Below, in pieces: positions 22,306 through 33,736 of a stretch of 64,000 nt of DNA; position 1 is the first letter of the stretch, and each line of letters opens with the position of its first letter. The notes beneath the pieces are model-generated. The model saw nothing but the letters and a program-made list of their open reading frames with translations, had not been told where the DNA came from and did not search any database. The position numbers were made by a program, and so were the translations under genes. The DNA lies in the NCBI GenBank assembly GCA_036365145.1, contig JAEOAD010000055.1:1364001-1428000 (forward strand), read 5' to 3'. Origin of the DNA: Orientallactaga sibirica. Taxonomy: Eukaryota; Chordata; Mammalia; Rodentia; Dipodidae.

Positions 22306-22599
22306 GTAGGACAGATGCCTTTGTCCAGGTTGTTCTGCTGTGAGTAGCATGCTGTGTGTGTTGTATGCACATTTGTGTACACATGCATAGCCCCTGTGAG
22401 GAAGCCGGAGGAAGACATTGAGTATCCTCTGTCATTCTTTTGCCTATTTCCCTGGATAGAGTTTCTTACTAAACCTGGAGCTCACTGGTATTCGGTTAGA
22501 TTGGTTCACTGGGGAGCTGAAGCCATCCTCCTGTCTCCACTGTACTCAGCATTGGCTTGACAGGCCAGCATAGTCATAACCAGCTTTTTCTTTTGGTGG
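22306..22599. other. Intronic sequence after copy A exon
   Basis: No repeat recognised. Present again in copy B at 28672-28963. Confidence 0.6.
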
Positions 22600-23012
22600 G
22601 GGGGGGGTTGTTTAGAGGTAGGGTCTCACTTCTAGCCCAGGCTGACCTGGAATTCACTATGTAGTCTCAGGGTGGCCTTGAACTCATGGCGACCCTCCTA
22701 CCTCTGCCTTCCAAGTGCTGGGATTAAGGGCATGCCTGGCTCTATACCCAGCTTTTTATGTGAGTCCAAGAGAATCAAACTCAGATCCTGGGATGGGGAG
22801 ATGGCTCAGAGGTTAAAAGCACTTGCTTGCAAAGCCTGCCAGCCTGGGTTCCATTCCCCGGTGCCCATCCAAAGCCTGATGCATAAAGTACTGTGCACAT
22901 CTGGAGTTTGTTTGCAATGGACAGTGGCCCTGTCATGCCCACATTCTCCCTTTATCTCTCTCTTTCTGCCTTTTTCTCTCAAATAAATAAATGAAATATC
23001 AAAAAAATTAAA
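22600..23012. repeat. B1 (-) and tRNA-SINE (+)
   Basis: B1 on - 22604-22745 behind a G run. tRNA-SINE on + 22791-23012 ('ggggagatggctcagaggtta'). Confidence 0.85.
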
Positions 23013-23164
23013 TAATAATGTGATTGATTGTTGGATCAAATGCTAAGTGTAGTATATGTTTGACTTTATAGGAAACTGCCAAACTCTTCTAAAGTGGCTG
23101 TACCCTTGTACTGTCTCCCCAGCACTGTATGAGCTCCAAATTGTTCTGCATCTCAATTAGATAA

Positions 23165-23759
23165 ATATAAATATTTATTTATATTTATATTTATATTTAT
23201 TCAAGGTAGTGTCTCACTCTAGCCCAGACTGACCTGGAACTCATAGTGATCCTCCTAATGCTGCCTCCCAAGTACTAGGATTAAAGGCATGCGCCACCAT
23301 GCCCGGCTTCAAATTTATTTTTCATTTATTACAGAGAGGGAGAGAAAGGGAAAATATGAGCATGCCAGGGACTCCAGCCTTTGTAAACAAATTCCAGATA
23401 CATGTGCTACTGTGTATCTGGCTGTATGTGGGTAATGGGGAATCAAACCCCAGTCATTAGGTTTTGTGGGGGTGGGGGGAGAGAAAGAGAGAGAAAGAGA
23501 CAGAAACACACCAGGGCCTTTGTCACTGCAAATGAACTCCAGATACATGCACCACTTTGTGCATCGGGCTTTATATTGATATTGGGAAACTGAATCTGGG
23601 CGAGCAGGCTTTGTGAGCAAATACCTTTAACTGCCTAACCATCTTTCTAGCCCACAATTTTTTTTTTTGTTTGTTTGCTTGTTTTTGTTTTTGGAGGTAG
23701 GGTCTCACTCTAGCTCAGGCTGACCTGGAATTCACTATGTAGTCTCACGGTGGCCTCGA
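23165..23759 (-). repeat. (TTTATA)n, B1, two tRNA-SINEs, truncated B1 at duplication edge
   Basis: AT repeat 23165-23205; B1 (-) 23206-23308; tRNA-SINE (-) 23320-23467; second tRNA-SINE (-) 23475-23655; B1 (-) 23690-23759. The last is cut off at the junction with copy B. The uncut version of this B1 is at 30080-30222. Confidence 0.85.
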
Positions 23760-23855
23760 GCATTTGAGAGGCTGAGGCAGAAGAATTGCTGTGAGTTAGT
23801 AGTGAATTGTCATGCCAGGCTAGCCTGGACTATATAGAGTGAGACTCTGTCACAA

Positions 23856-23899
<44 letters not shown>

Positions 23900-24116
23900 G
23901 GAACATTGGTAGCAGCACTACTCATAGTGGTGCCACACTGGGAATAATCCAAATTGTCACCAACGATGGAAAAGGTAGAGTGTAGCTTGGTATGCCCAAG
24001 GCCCTGAGTTCAATCCATAGTACCACAAAACAAACATAAACAAAAACCATAGTGATCTAAGGAGGCCAGATACAAAAGAGAATGGACTGCATCATCCCAT
24101 TTTCATGCAAAATAAC

Positions 24117-25855
24117 CTTGTTTTAAACTTTTTATGGACAATATATTCATACATACAGACAATATACCATGGTCATAATCCCCTCCCACCACCCTCCATT
24201 TTCTCCTTCTCAATCCTCTTCAATGAATCCCTTGCTCTTTCCTCCTAGTTTGTCTTCTATTCTGCAGGTCTTGTTGTAGCTAGTCAGACACCCATGAGGT
24301 CATGAATACCATGACCACTTCGTGTCTGGAAGACAGTATTGCAAAGCACTCCTCCTCTTCCTATTGTTTTAACTTTTTAAAAATTTTATTTTATTTTTAT
24401 TGACCAATAATTGCAGACAATAACCCATGGTAATTCCCCCACACACACACTTTCCCCTTTGAAACTCCACTCTCCATCATATCCCTTCCATCTGTCAATC
24501 AGTCTCTCTTTTATTGTGATGCCATCATCTTTTCCTCCTGTTATGATGGTCTTGTGTAGGTAGTGTCAGACACTGTGAGGTCGTGGATATCCAGGCCACT
24601 TTGTGTCTGGAGGAGCACATTGTAAGGAGTCCTACTCTTCCTTTGACTCTTACATTCTTTCCACCAACTCTTCCACAATGGACCCTGAGCCTTGAAAGGT
24701 GTGATAGAGATGTTTCAGTGCTGAGCACTCCTCTGTCACTTCTTCTCAGTATCATGGTGCCTTCTGAGTCATCCCAAGGTTTCTGCCAACTGAAAAGAGA
24801 AGCTTCTCTAACCAAAAGTGAGAGTACCATTAATATATGGGTGTGCACATTAAGAGAAGTGCTTACTGGGCAGTTTGGTGAGCATAGTATATACATTTAG
24901 CCAGACATCAGGAGGCGTTACCCCCCCCCCCAGGGCTCATGAGTACCTCTGTTGTAGGTTTTCAGTATCAGGGATATATTCCCTCCCATGGAGGAGGCCT
25001 CCAGTCCAATTAGAGAGTGGTTGGTTTCCCCCATAACAGGCATGCCACTATTGCACCCATTGGCTCATTTGGCCTGACTGGCCAAATTTAAGGCTTGCAG
25101 TGTCCACTGTTGAGTATCACCATTGGTGATTTCTCTCCCTCCCCTTGAACTGCATGCAGCATAGCTTTTTCCAGCTTTCTGTCAGCAGGTCTACATGGAG
25201 GAGGTTTTCAGCTCAGCTCCAGCAGGATTTTTCATTGACTTTGCAACCCAAGTATGTGGAGTCTTCAGCAATAGGGTCTTACCATCTATTCCCGGTGGGA
25301 AACCAAGAGCCTTGGCAATGGCCTGTAATGTTTTGGGTGTATCTGTGGCCTCCCTGGCCAACAACTCACTGGAGGGTATCCCATCCCTGGCACTGAAAAT
25401 TTTCTAGTTAACAATCAATGGCTTCTGAGTATTCCATTGTCCAAATACATAGGTTCCCATATGACTTACTTATATCCTCTTAGATTTTGATTAGTCCTCC
25501 CTCCACCTTTCCTTTACTCAATCTCTTCCCCTGACCTCACTTTGGACTTTTCACCCCCATTAATCTGTTCTTCTACTTACATATATACAATAACAGTCTA
25601 TTAAGTACCCCCTCTCTCCCTCCCTATTCCCTTTCTATCTCCTTGTTAGCTTACTGGCTTCTGCTACTGAGTTTTATTCCTACTCACATAGAAGTCCAAT
25701 CATTTGTAGCTAGGATCCACATATGAGAGAGAATATGTGACGTTTGGCTTTCTAGGCCTGGGTTACCTCACTAAGTATAATCCTTTCCAGATCCGTCATT
25801 TTCCTGCAAGTTTCATAATTTCATTTTTCTTTACTGCTGAAAAGAACTCCATCGT
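24117..25855 (-). mobile_element. L1 3' end, copy B
   Basis: Duplicate of 17450-19180, with scattered base changes (for example 'ccatctattcccgg' for 'ccatttattcctgg' near 25285). Confidence 0.7.
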
Positions 25856-26033
25856 GCTTTGTGGGCCTGGTAGCTGTCTGTAATGTCAGTGCACAGGAAG
25901 CAGAGACAGAGGATCCCTGGGACAAACTGGCTACCTAGACTAGCCAGATCAGTGAGCTCTGGGCTCAAGTAAGAGATCTTGTCTCAGTAAAATAATAGAG
26001 TGGTGGAGGAAGACACTCAGTGTCAATCTCTGG

Positions 26034-26093
<60 letters not shown>

Positions 26094-26665
26094 GTTATAT
26101 AGTAATGACATTTTCAAAAAACTATTATTATTATTATTTTGTTTGTTTGTTTTGAGGTAGGGTCTGACTCTAGTTCAGGCTCACCTGGAATTCACTATGT
26201 AGTCTCAGGGTGGCCTCGAACTCACAGTGATCCTTAGATCCATCTTTTAAAAAAAATATTTGGGCTGAAGAGATGGCTTAGTGGTTAAGGTGTTTGCCTG
26301 CAAAGCCAAAAGATCCTGGTTCGACTCTCCAGGACCCACATAAGCCAGCTGCACAAAGGGACGCATGCATCTGGAGTTCGTTTGCAGTGGCTAGAGGCCC
26401 TGGCGTGCCCATTCTCTCTCTCTCTCTCTCTCAAATTAATAAATTTAAAATATATATTTTAATTTTTTTTTCGGGCTAGAGGGATGGCTTAGTGGTTAAG
26501 GTGTTTGCCTGCAAAGCCAAAGGACCCAGGTTTGATTCCCCAGGACCCACGTTAGCCAGATGCACAAAGGGTGCACATGTCTAGAGTTCATTTGCAGTGG
26601 CTGGAGGCTTTCTCTCTTTCTCTGTCAAATATAAATAAATAAAAATAAAATATTAAAATTTTCTT
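25856..26665 (+). repeat. B3, long (CA)n, B1 remnant, two tRNA-SINEs (copy B)
   Basis: B3 25856-26037; CA run 26038-26090, longer than in copy A; B1 (-) remnant 26120-26232; tRNA-SINEs (+) 26272-26460 and 26475-26660. Confidence 0.82.
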
Positions 26666-26894
26666 CCTATTCCCTGTGCCCTAGCCACCCAGTTCTCCTC
26701 CCAGGAAGCCAATTATAATAATGTTTTTGTACATCTTTCCATATCCTTTTGACATATAGCAAATAAGTGTGCATATAACACACACATCTGCTATCTCTCC
26801 CACACACCCTATAGGTGTGGCAGTATCCTACAGTGTCTTATTTATTATAAAACTTATCTTAAACTTTTTTATATATGAGGTCATAAAGAAGTTC

Positions 26895-26939
26895 CTTATT
26901 CTTTCAGCTGCATTTTTTCCTTTTTTTCTTTTTCTTTTT

Positions 26940-26981
<42 letters not shown>

Positions 26982-28205
26982 TTTTTGTGGTAGGGTCTCA
27001 CTCTAACTCAGGCTGACCTGAATTCACTATGTAGTCTCAGAGTGGCCTCAAACTCACGGTGATCCTCCTACTTCTGCTGGAATTAAAGGTGTGTGCCACC
27101 ACGCCCGGCCTCGGCTGCATTTCTTTAACAAGTCTGTCTCTTGATTGGCATTTAGGTTAATCATTTTCAGTTGAAAACCCTTCTTTATCTAATCTAGAGT
27201 GTGTTGAGTATGTTTTTTCCCAGGCCTCATACTAGCTATTTATAACAGCCTGCATAGGTTGATATGTAGTAAAGCAATACTTTGTATGAAAAGGAAGGTA
27301 GAAATGAAAGTATCCTATGTCAGTTTAAAAGGAAAACTCTGGAGATAATTGCAGGATTTCAGAGCTAGGAAGGCTAGAAGAGAACTAATGCTGAGATTCC
27401 TTGGTATTGAGTTCTTTAAGATTCTGGTGAAAGGTAAGGATTCTTTCCTCAAAAAAATACATATCAAATTTCACATATACATTTTGGGGCACATGGGCCC
27501 CCTTGAAATTCTGTAGATTCTCTTGGGCTGGGAATGTAGATCAATTGGTAGCATGCTTGCCTAACATCCTTGAAGCTCTGACTTGGATTTCCAACACCTG
27601 GTAAAACTGGGTATGGTGGCACATGCCAATAATTTCAACAGGTAGGAGTTCAAGGTGATTCTTGCTACATAGCAACTCAAAGCTAGATTGGGCTACATGA
27701 GACTATATCTTTTTTTTTTTTTTTTTGAGGTAGGGTCTCACTCTGGCCCAGGCTGACCTGGAATTCACTGTATTCTCAGAGTGGCCTCGAACTCACGACG
27801 ATCCTCCTACCTCTGCCTCCCGAGTGCTGGGAGTAAAGGTGTGCGCCACCACGCCCAGCTGAGACTATTTCTTAGAAAGAAAGAAAAAGAACCTCAGGCT
27901 GGAGATGTAGCTGAGTAATAGAGTACATGGTTTCCATGCACAAGGCCCTGGGTTCAATACCAGCACACACAGAAAGGCACAGATAGGGCCTGGAGAGATG
28001 GCTTAGCGGTTAAGTGCTTGCCTGTGAAGCCTAAGGACCCCAGTTCGAGGCTTGATTCCCCAGGACCCACTTAAGCCAGATGCACAAGGTGGTGCATGCA
28101 TCTGGAGTTCGTTTGCAGTGGCTGGAGGCCCTGGTGCACCCATTCTCTCTCTCTCTGCCTCTTTCTCTCTCTGTCACTCTCAAAAGTAAAATAAAAAATT
28201 AAGAA
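26895..28205. repeat. (TTTC)n, B1, B4/B1, ID and tRNA-SINE (copy B)
   Basis: Same order as 20510-21845. 26922-26982 TTTC run; B1 (-) to 27112; single-copy part 27113-27524; B4-like (+) 27525-27709; B1 (-) 27715-27860; ID 27895-27980; tRNA-SINE (+) 27988-28205. Confidence 0.85.
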
Positions 28206-28501
28206 AGGCACAAATGGAGAAACAGAGGGCTAGAGATGGGAGGTGTGATCAAAACAGCTAATTGCAAAGAAAGTCACCTGCAGTCTTTTAAAATAATGTC
28301 ACCATATTCTCTCCTTATGCCACCTGGTGCCACTGCTCATTCCTTCCCCCACGAGAACTTCAGCTTCTGGGTAGGCTAACCTGAGAGAAAAATGGTGAAC
28401 AATTTTGTTTGAAAGGTTGCATTTTTTAAAATTTGAACATGTCATGATCCAATTTTTTATATAATATTTTTATTTTCTTTGTAATTTTGTTTTTTATTCA
28501 G

Positions 28502-28671
28502 GCCAAGAAGAAGAAAGTAAAAGTGGAAGTGAGGCCCATTAATATGGGGACAGATTACGAATATGGAGTTTTAAATATTCACCTGACAGCATATGATATG
28601 ACCCTGGCAGAAAGTTATGCCCAGTATGTTCACAAACTCTGCAATAGTCTCTCCATCAAAGTCGAGGAAAG
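28502..28671 (+). CDS. MRPL48: MRPL48 coding exon, copy B (tandem duplicate exon)
   Basis: All 56 codons give the same protein as the exon at 22136-22305; the only change is CAT to CAC (His) near 28633. The acceptor 'tttttattcag' (one extra T in the tract) and donor gaaag|gtagga are intact, so nothing marks this copy as dead. It splices in phase to the exon at 34812. Used together with copy A it would shift the frame: the joined sequence reads R-P-R-R-R-K-stop at the start of the second copy. Being nearest the next exon does not tell which copy is used. Confidence 0.85.
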
Positions 28672-28964
28672 GTAGGACAGATGCCTTTGTCCAGGTTGTT
28701 CTGCTGTGAGTAGCATGCTGTGTGTGTTGTATGCACATTTGTGTACACATGCATAGCCCCTGTGAGGAAGCCGGAGGAAGACATTGAGTATCCTCTGTCA
28801 TTCTTTTGCCTATTTCCCTGGATAGAGTTTCTTACTAAACCCGGAGCTCACTGGTATTCGGTTAGATTGGTTCACTGGGGAGCTGAAGCCATCCTCCTGT
28901 CTCCACTGTACTCAGCATTGGCTTGACAGGCCTGCATAGTCATAACCAGCTTTTTCTTTTGGTG

Positions 28965-30222
28965 GGGGGGGGGGGTTGTTTAGAGGTAGGGTCTCACTTC
29001 TAGCCCAGGCTGACCTGGAATTCACTATGTAGTCTCAGGGTGGCCTTGAACTCATGGCGACCCTCCTACCTCTGCCTTCCAAGTGCTGGGATTAAGGGCA
29101 TGCCTGGCTCTATACCCAGCTTTTTATGTGAGTCCAAGAGAATCAAACTCAGATCCTGGGATGGGGAGATAGCTCAGAGGTTAAAAGCACTTGCTTGCAA
29201 AGCCTGCCAGCCTGGGTTCCATTCCCCGGTGCCCATCCAAAGCCTGATGCATAAAGTACTGTGCACATCTGGAGTTTGTTTGCAATGGATAGTGGCCCTG
29301 TCATGCCCACATTCTCCCTTTATCTCTCTCTTTCTGCCTTTTTCTCTCAAATAAATAAATGAAATATCAAAAAAATTAAATAATAATGTGATTGATTGTT
29401 GGGTCAAATGCTAAGTGTAGTATATGTTTGACTTTATAGGAAACTGCCAAACTCTTCTAAAGTGGCTGTACCCTTGTACTGTCTCCCCAGCACTGTATGA
29501 GCTCCAAATTGTTCTGCATCTCAATTAGATAAATATAAATATTTATTTATATTTATATTTATATTTATATTTATATTTATATTTATATTTATTCAAGGTA
29601 GTGTCTCACTCTAGCCCAGACTGACCTGGAACTCATAGTGATCCTCCTAATGCTGCCTCCCAAGTACTAGGATTAAAGGCATGCGCCACCATGCCCGGCT
29701 TCAAATTTATTTTTCATTTATTGCAGAGAGGGAGAGAAAGGGAAAATATGAGCATGCCAGGGACTCCAGCCTTTGTAAACAAATTCCAGATACATGTGCT
29801 ACTGTGTATCTGGCTGTATGTGGGTAATGGGGAATCAAACCCCAGTCATTAGGTTTTGTGGGGGCGGGGGGAGAGAAAGAGATAAAGAGAGAGACAGAAA
29901 CACACCAGGGCCTTTGTCACTGCAAATGAACTCCAGATACATGCACCACTTTGTGCATCGGGCTTTACATTGATATTGGGAAACTGAATCTGGGCGAGCA
30001 GGCTTTGTGAGCAAATACCTTTAACTGCCTAACCATCTTTCTAGCCCACAATTTTTTTTTGGTTTGTTTGCTTGTTTTTGTTTTTGGAGGTAGGTCTCAC
30101 TCTAGCTCAGGCTGACCTGGAATTCACTATGTAGTCTCACGGTGGCCTCGAACTCACAGCTATCCTCCTACCTCTGCCTCCCCAGTGCTGGGATTAAAGG
30201 CGTGCTCCACCACGCCTGGCTC
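28965..30222. repeat. SINE group at end of copy B
   Basis: B1 (-) 28975-29112; tRNA-SINE (+) 29159-29380; TTTATA run 29535-29592, longer than in copy A; B1 (-) 29593-29700; tRNA-SINEs (-) 29705-29858 and 29865-30047; B1 (-) 30080-30222, complete, crossing the right edge of the duplication. Confidence 0.85.
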
Positions 30223-30274
30223 AAATTTCTTCTTTAAATTAATTTTTTTAATGAGCTTATTTAAAAATGGTAAA

Positions 30275-30710
30275 TAGAGCTGGATTCGAGGCTATCCTGA
30301 GACTACATAGTGAATTTCAGGTCAACCTGGGCTAGAATGAGACCTATCTCAAAAAAAAAAAAAAAAAGCCGGGCATGGTGGCGCACACCTTTAATCCCAG
30401 CACTCGGGAGGCAGAGGTAGGAGGATCGCCGTGAGTTCGAGGCCACCCTGAGAATACATAGTGAATTCCAGGTCAGCCTGAGCTAGAGTGACACCCTACC
30501 CAAAAAAAAAAAAAAAAAAAAAAAAGAAAGAAAGAAATTTGGTTCAAGCCAGGCATGATGGCGCACGCCTTTAATCCCAGCACTTGGGAGGTAGAAGTAA
30601 GATGATCGCTGTGAGTTCGAGGCCACCCTGAGAATACATGGTGAATTCCAGGTCAGCCTGGGCTAGAGGAAGACCCTACCTCAAAAAAACAAATAAAAAC
30701 AAATTGGCTC
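30275..30710 (+). repeat. Three B1 SINEs in a row
   Basis: A 5'-truncated B1 30275-30367, then full B1s 30368-30536 and 30547-30705, each with an A-rich tail. Confidence 0.88.
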
Positions 30711-30814
30711 AAGTGAGTGTTTATAGTGACTGGCACATGTATCTTGTCAGGAGATGACCATTTGCTCACTGTCACCTTGTCTATGGAACACACCTGGAGT
30801 GAGCACACGATCTT

Positions 30815-31005
30815 TGTGATCAAATTACTTGCATTCAAATTCTAGCTATATCAGTTATTAGCAGTATAACTTTGGAAAAGTTTGAACCTGTTTCCTTACC
30901 TGTTTAATGAGGGTGATAACTTGTTTCCTTCAGTTGTGAAAATTTGGTATCATAGTACACGATATTTGGCACATTGTAAACTCTCTAAACAGTGCATTGT
31001 TATTA
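30815..31005 (+). repeat. MIR-like ancient SINE
   Basis: 'ttcaaattctagctatatcagttattagc', 'cctgtttccttacctgtttaatgagggtgataa' and 'ggcacattgtaaactctctaa' follow the MIR consensus order as I remember it. Confidence 0.65.
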
Positions 31006-31210
31006 ATGAGTAATGAAGACTTTTGTTCTGCCAGCAAGGACTAGAGACAGACAGGAGGCATTAAGTGTCACTCTCAGAATACTATTGTCATACCTAGTGG
31101 ATCTGTTTCCTGGAATACTCTTTTAAATTTTCAGAGGGACTCTTTTTTTTTTTTTTTTTTTAATAGGTGCTGCTTAAAAAATAAAATAAAACAAAACAAA
31201 AAACCTCTAG

Positions 31211-31370
31211 CATGCCAGATATGGTAGCATAGTCTTTAATCCCAGCACTTTGGAGGCTGAGGTAGGAGGAGGCTAGCCTGGGCTACAGAGTGAATTCCAG
31301 GTCAGCCTGGGCTAGAGTAAGACCGTGCCTCAATAAGCCCCCCAAATAAGTAAATAAACACAAAAGTAAA
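31211..31370 (+). repeat. B1 SINE
   Basis: Diverged B1 with an internal deletion and an AAAT tail. Confidence 0.8.
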
Positions 31371-31431
31371 ACCAAAAGCAGCATCCAGTGACTATTGTGG
31401 CTATTCTGGAGGTCAACACAAGAAGATTTCT

Positions 31432-31990
31432 TTTTAATTTTTTAAAATTTTATTTATTTATTGAGACAGAGACAGAAAGAGGCAGAATGAGTGAGTATGC
31501 ACCAGGGCCTCCTGCCACTATAAATGAACTACAGATGCATGCACCAAGTGGAGCATCTGGCTTTACGTGGTATTGCAGTCAGGTTCACATTGTTGGCAGA
31601 AATCACCCGACCAAGAGCAGCTTTTGGGAAAAAAATACTTCTTTTGGCTTATAGACTCAAGGGGAAGCTCCACAATGGCAGGGAAAACGATGACATGAGC
31701 AGAGGGTGGACACCACCTCCTGGCCAACATCAGGTGGATAACAGAAGAGTGTGCCAAACACTGGCAAGAGGAAACTGGCTATATAACCCATAACCCCACT
31801 CCTAACAATACACTGCATCCAGGAGGCGTTAATTCCCAAATCTCCATCAGCTGGGAACCTAGCATTCAGAACACCTAAGTTTATGGGGGGACACCTGTAC
31901 CAAACCACCACACGGTACTGGGGAATCAAACCCAGGCTGTCAGGCTTTGCAAACAAGTGCCTTTAACCACTGTGTATCTCTGTAGCCTGG
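31432..31990 (-). repeat. tRNA-SINE split by an LTR
   Basis: The SINE runs 31432-31570 and resumes at 31913-31990 ('ggtactggggaatcaaaccc'). The LTR fills the gap. Confidence 0.82.
31571..31912 (-). mobile_element. Solo LTR, MaLR-like
   Basis: On + it starts 'ttgcagtcaggttcacattg' and ends 'accaccaca', the reverse of the family at 46422-46732 ('tgtggtagtttgaa' to 'ttgactgcaaca'). The ends are slightly decayed, so the 5-bp target duplication is unclear (tggta/cggta). No retroviral genes. Confidence 0.7.
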
Positions 31991-32225
31991 AAGACTTCTT
32001 GAGTTTAGGAGTTCAAGGCCAGCCTGAACAATATAGAAAGATCCTCCCTGCCCCCAAATCTTAATTAAAAAAAAAAAAAAAAAAAACTTAATCAGACCTG
32101 GAGTTGTGGTGCACACCTATAGTCTCAGCAATTAGGAGATAAGGCAGAAGGATCCGGAGTCCAAAGTCAGCCTGTACTACAAAGTGAGTTCAAGGCTAGT
32201 CTGGGTTACACGAAACCCTTCTAAA
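31991..32225 (+). repeat. Two degraded B1 copies
   Basis: B1 3' part 31995-32085 with an A run, and an old B1 32095-32225 ('ggagttgtggtgcacaccta'). Confidence 0.65.
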
Positions 32226-32404
32226 ATAACACAACCAATGAACCAAAACAAAACTTCACCTGTAAAAAGCCCTGGCTGTGTTTGAGTGGCTATAAAAAGC
32301 AGTAAGATTTGTTGAACATGTTGTCATGTCAGCCAGACCCTCAGAAAAAGCAAAGTATTTGTTTTGTACATTTTCTCACTTCATCAGCTAAAAACCCTTT
32401 TTGC

Positions 32405-32560
32405 CTGGTGGAACAAAGCACTCAGGAGCCAGATTTCCTGGGTGTATCTCTTACTCTGGAGCATTCCTCTTGTTCTTATTGTTTAATATTAGACAGTTTA
32501 ATTCACCTCTTTGTTTCCTAATCTATAGAATGGAGTTAATAAAGTATCTACCCAAAAATC
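32405..32560 (+). repeat. MIR-like ancient SINE
   Basis: 'ttaattcacctctttgtttcctaatctatagaatggagttaataaagtatctacc' follows the MIR centre. Confidence 0.6.
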
Positions 32561-32569
32561 CTCTAGTGA

Positions 32570-32740
32570 GGGCTGGAGGGATGGCTTAGCAGTTAAGGCG
32601 TTTGCTGCAAAGCCAAAGGACCTAGGTTCGATTTCCCAGGACCCACATTAGACAGATGCACAAGGGGGAGCATGTGTCTGGAGTTAGCGTACAGTGGCTG
32701 GAGGCCCTGGTGCACCTATTCTCTCTCTCTCTCTCCCATG
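32570..32740 (+). repeat. tRNA-SINE, tail lost
   Basis: Head 'gggctggagggatggcttagc'. The end is a CT run without the AAAT tail, and it abuts the T-rich start of the next element. Confidence 0.85.
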
Positions 32741-32747
32741 CCTGGCT

Positions 32748-33270
32748 ATTTTTTTTTATTTTTTATTTTTTTCAAGAGGGAAAGGATTTATTAGACCATC
32801 TCCAGGACAGTGACCCAGCAGAGACGGAAAAGGCAACAGTAAAGACCGGCTTGCCTGCCTTCTCTCGTGATGGAAACAGTGTTGCGCTCACAGAAGACAC
32901 CAGTTCCTCCTTCAGTGAAGACACAGAGCTCTAGATGCGAACCTAGGTGGTGGAATGGCTTTTCTTTCCATCCCACAGTCTGTACCCAAGGAGCCAAATT
33001 TAGGTGGAAAGGAGCAGAGGGCTGGGGTCTGGGGCAGCTGCCACTCCTTGAAGCTTCCAGGTGGTTTTATCTTTATGTATAAACAAGACAGGAATTGAAG
33101 CAGCATTAATTTCGGGGAACAAAAGAGGTTTCAAAAAGAAAAGACATAGAAGGTCAGGGCAAGGAGTTTGTAAGCCACCAGGAGAGGCAGAGCCAGTGTC
33201 CACCGTGTGCCCAATGCACAGCAGAACACCTCTGTGGCCACGGAGGGTTTTCCTTCCTGCTTCCTGGTCT
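32748..33270 (-). pseudogene. Probable retroposed 3'UTR (source gene not recognised)
   Basis: Read on -, a non-repeat sequence of about 500 bp ends in AATAAA (complement of 'tttatt' at 32788-32793). About 15 bases later comes an A-rich tail (T-rich on +, 32750-32773). 'cctggctat' before and 'cctggtctat' after may be the target duplication. I see no coding frame and cannot name the parent. A single-copy stretch beside an A-rich tract is the alternative. Confidence 0.45.
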
Positions 33271-33274
33271 ATAT

Positions 33275-33493
33275 TTTTTTACTTTTATTTATTTACTTAC
33301 TTGAGGGAGAGAGAGAGAGAGGAAGAGGGGGAGAGAGAGAGAATGGGTTGCCAGGGCCTTTAGTCGCTGCAAATGGGCTCCAGATACATGTGCCACTTTG
33401 TGCCTCTGGCCTACATGGGTCCTGGGGAATCAAATCTGGGTCCTTTGACTTTGCAGGCAAGTGCTTTAACCGCTAAGCCACCTCTCCAGCCCT
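33275..33493 (-). repeat. tRNA-SINE
   Basis: Full-length, with a long GA tract. Confidence 0.88.
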
Positions 33494-33519
33494 GTGTCTT
33501 CACTTTATTTTTTTTTTTT

Positions 33520-33523
<4 letters not shown>

Positions 33524-33571
<48 letters not shown>

Positions 33572-33728
33572 GGTTTTGGTTTTGGTTATGGTTTTCGAGG
33601 CAGGGTTTCACTCTGGTCCAGGCTGACCTGGAATTCACTATGTAGTCTCAGGGTGGCCTCGAACTCACAGTGATCCTCCTATCTCTGCCTCCCGAGTGCT
33701 GGAATTAAAGGTGTGAGCCATCATGCCT
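33524..33728 (-). repeat. (TG)n and B1
   Basis: TG run 33524-33567 in the tail of a - strand B1 (33568-33728). Confidence 0.87.
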
Positions 33729-33736
33729 TCACTTCA

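Larger units (their letters stand above)
17069..23759 (+). repeat. Tandem segmental duplication, copy A
   Basis: This 6.69-kb block is repeated directly at 23760-30151. The left edge lies in a + strand B1 ('gcacttgagaggctgagg'); the right edge lies in a - strand B1, cut at 'ggtggcctcga'. The order of all repeats, the L1 3' end and the MRPL48 exon is the same in both copies. In the stretches I compared there is roughly one base change per 80-150 bp, plus microsatellite length changes and one ~300-bp indel. Confidence 0.95.
23760..30151 (+). repeat. Tandem segmental duplication, copy B
   Basis: The second copy, 6.39 kb, follows copy A with no spacer. It begins 'gcatttgagaggctgagg' (copy A: 'gcacttgagaggctgagg') and ends at 'ggtggcctcga' inside a B1 that then continues to its normal end at 30222. 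Copy B therefore keeps the original right flank and copy A the original left flank. Confidence 0.95.
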
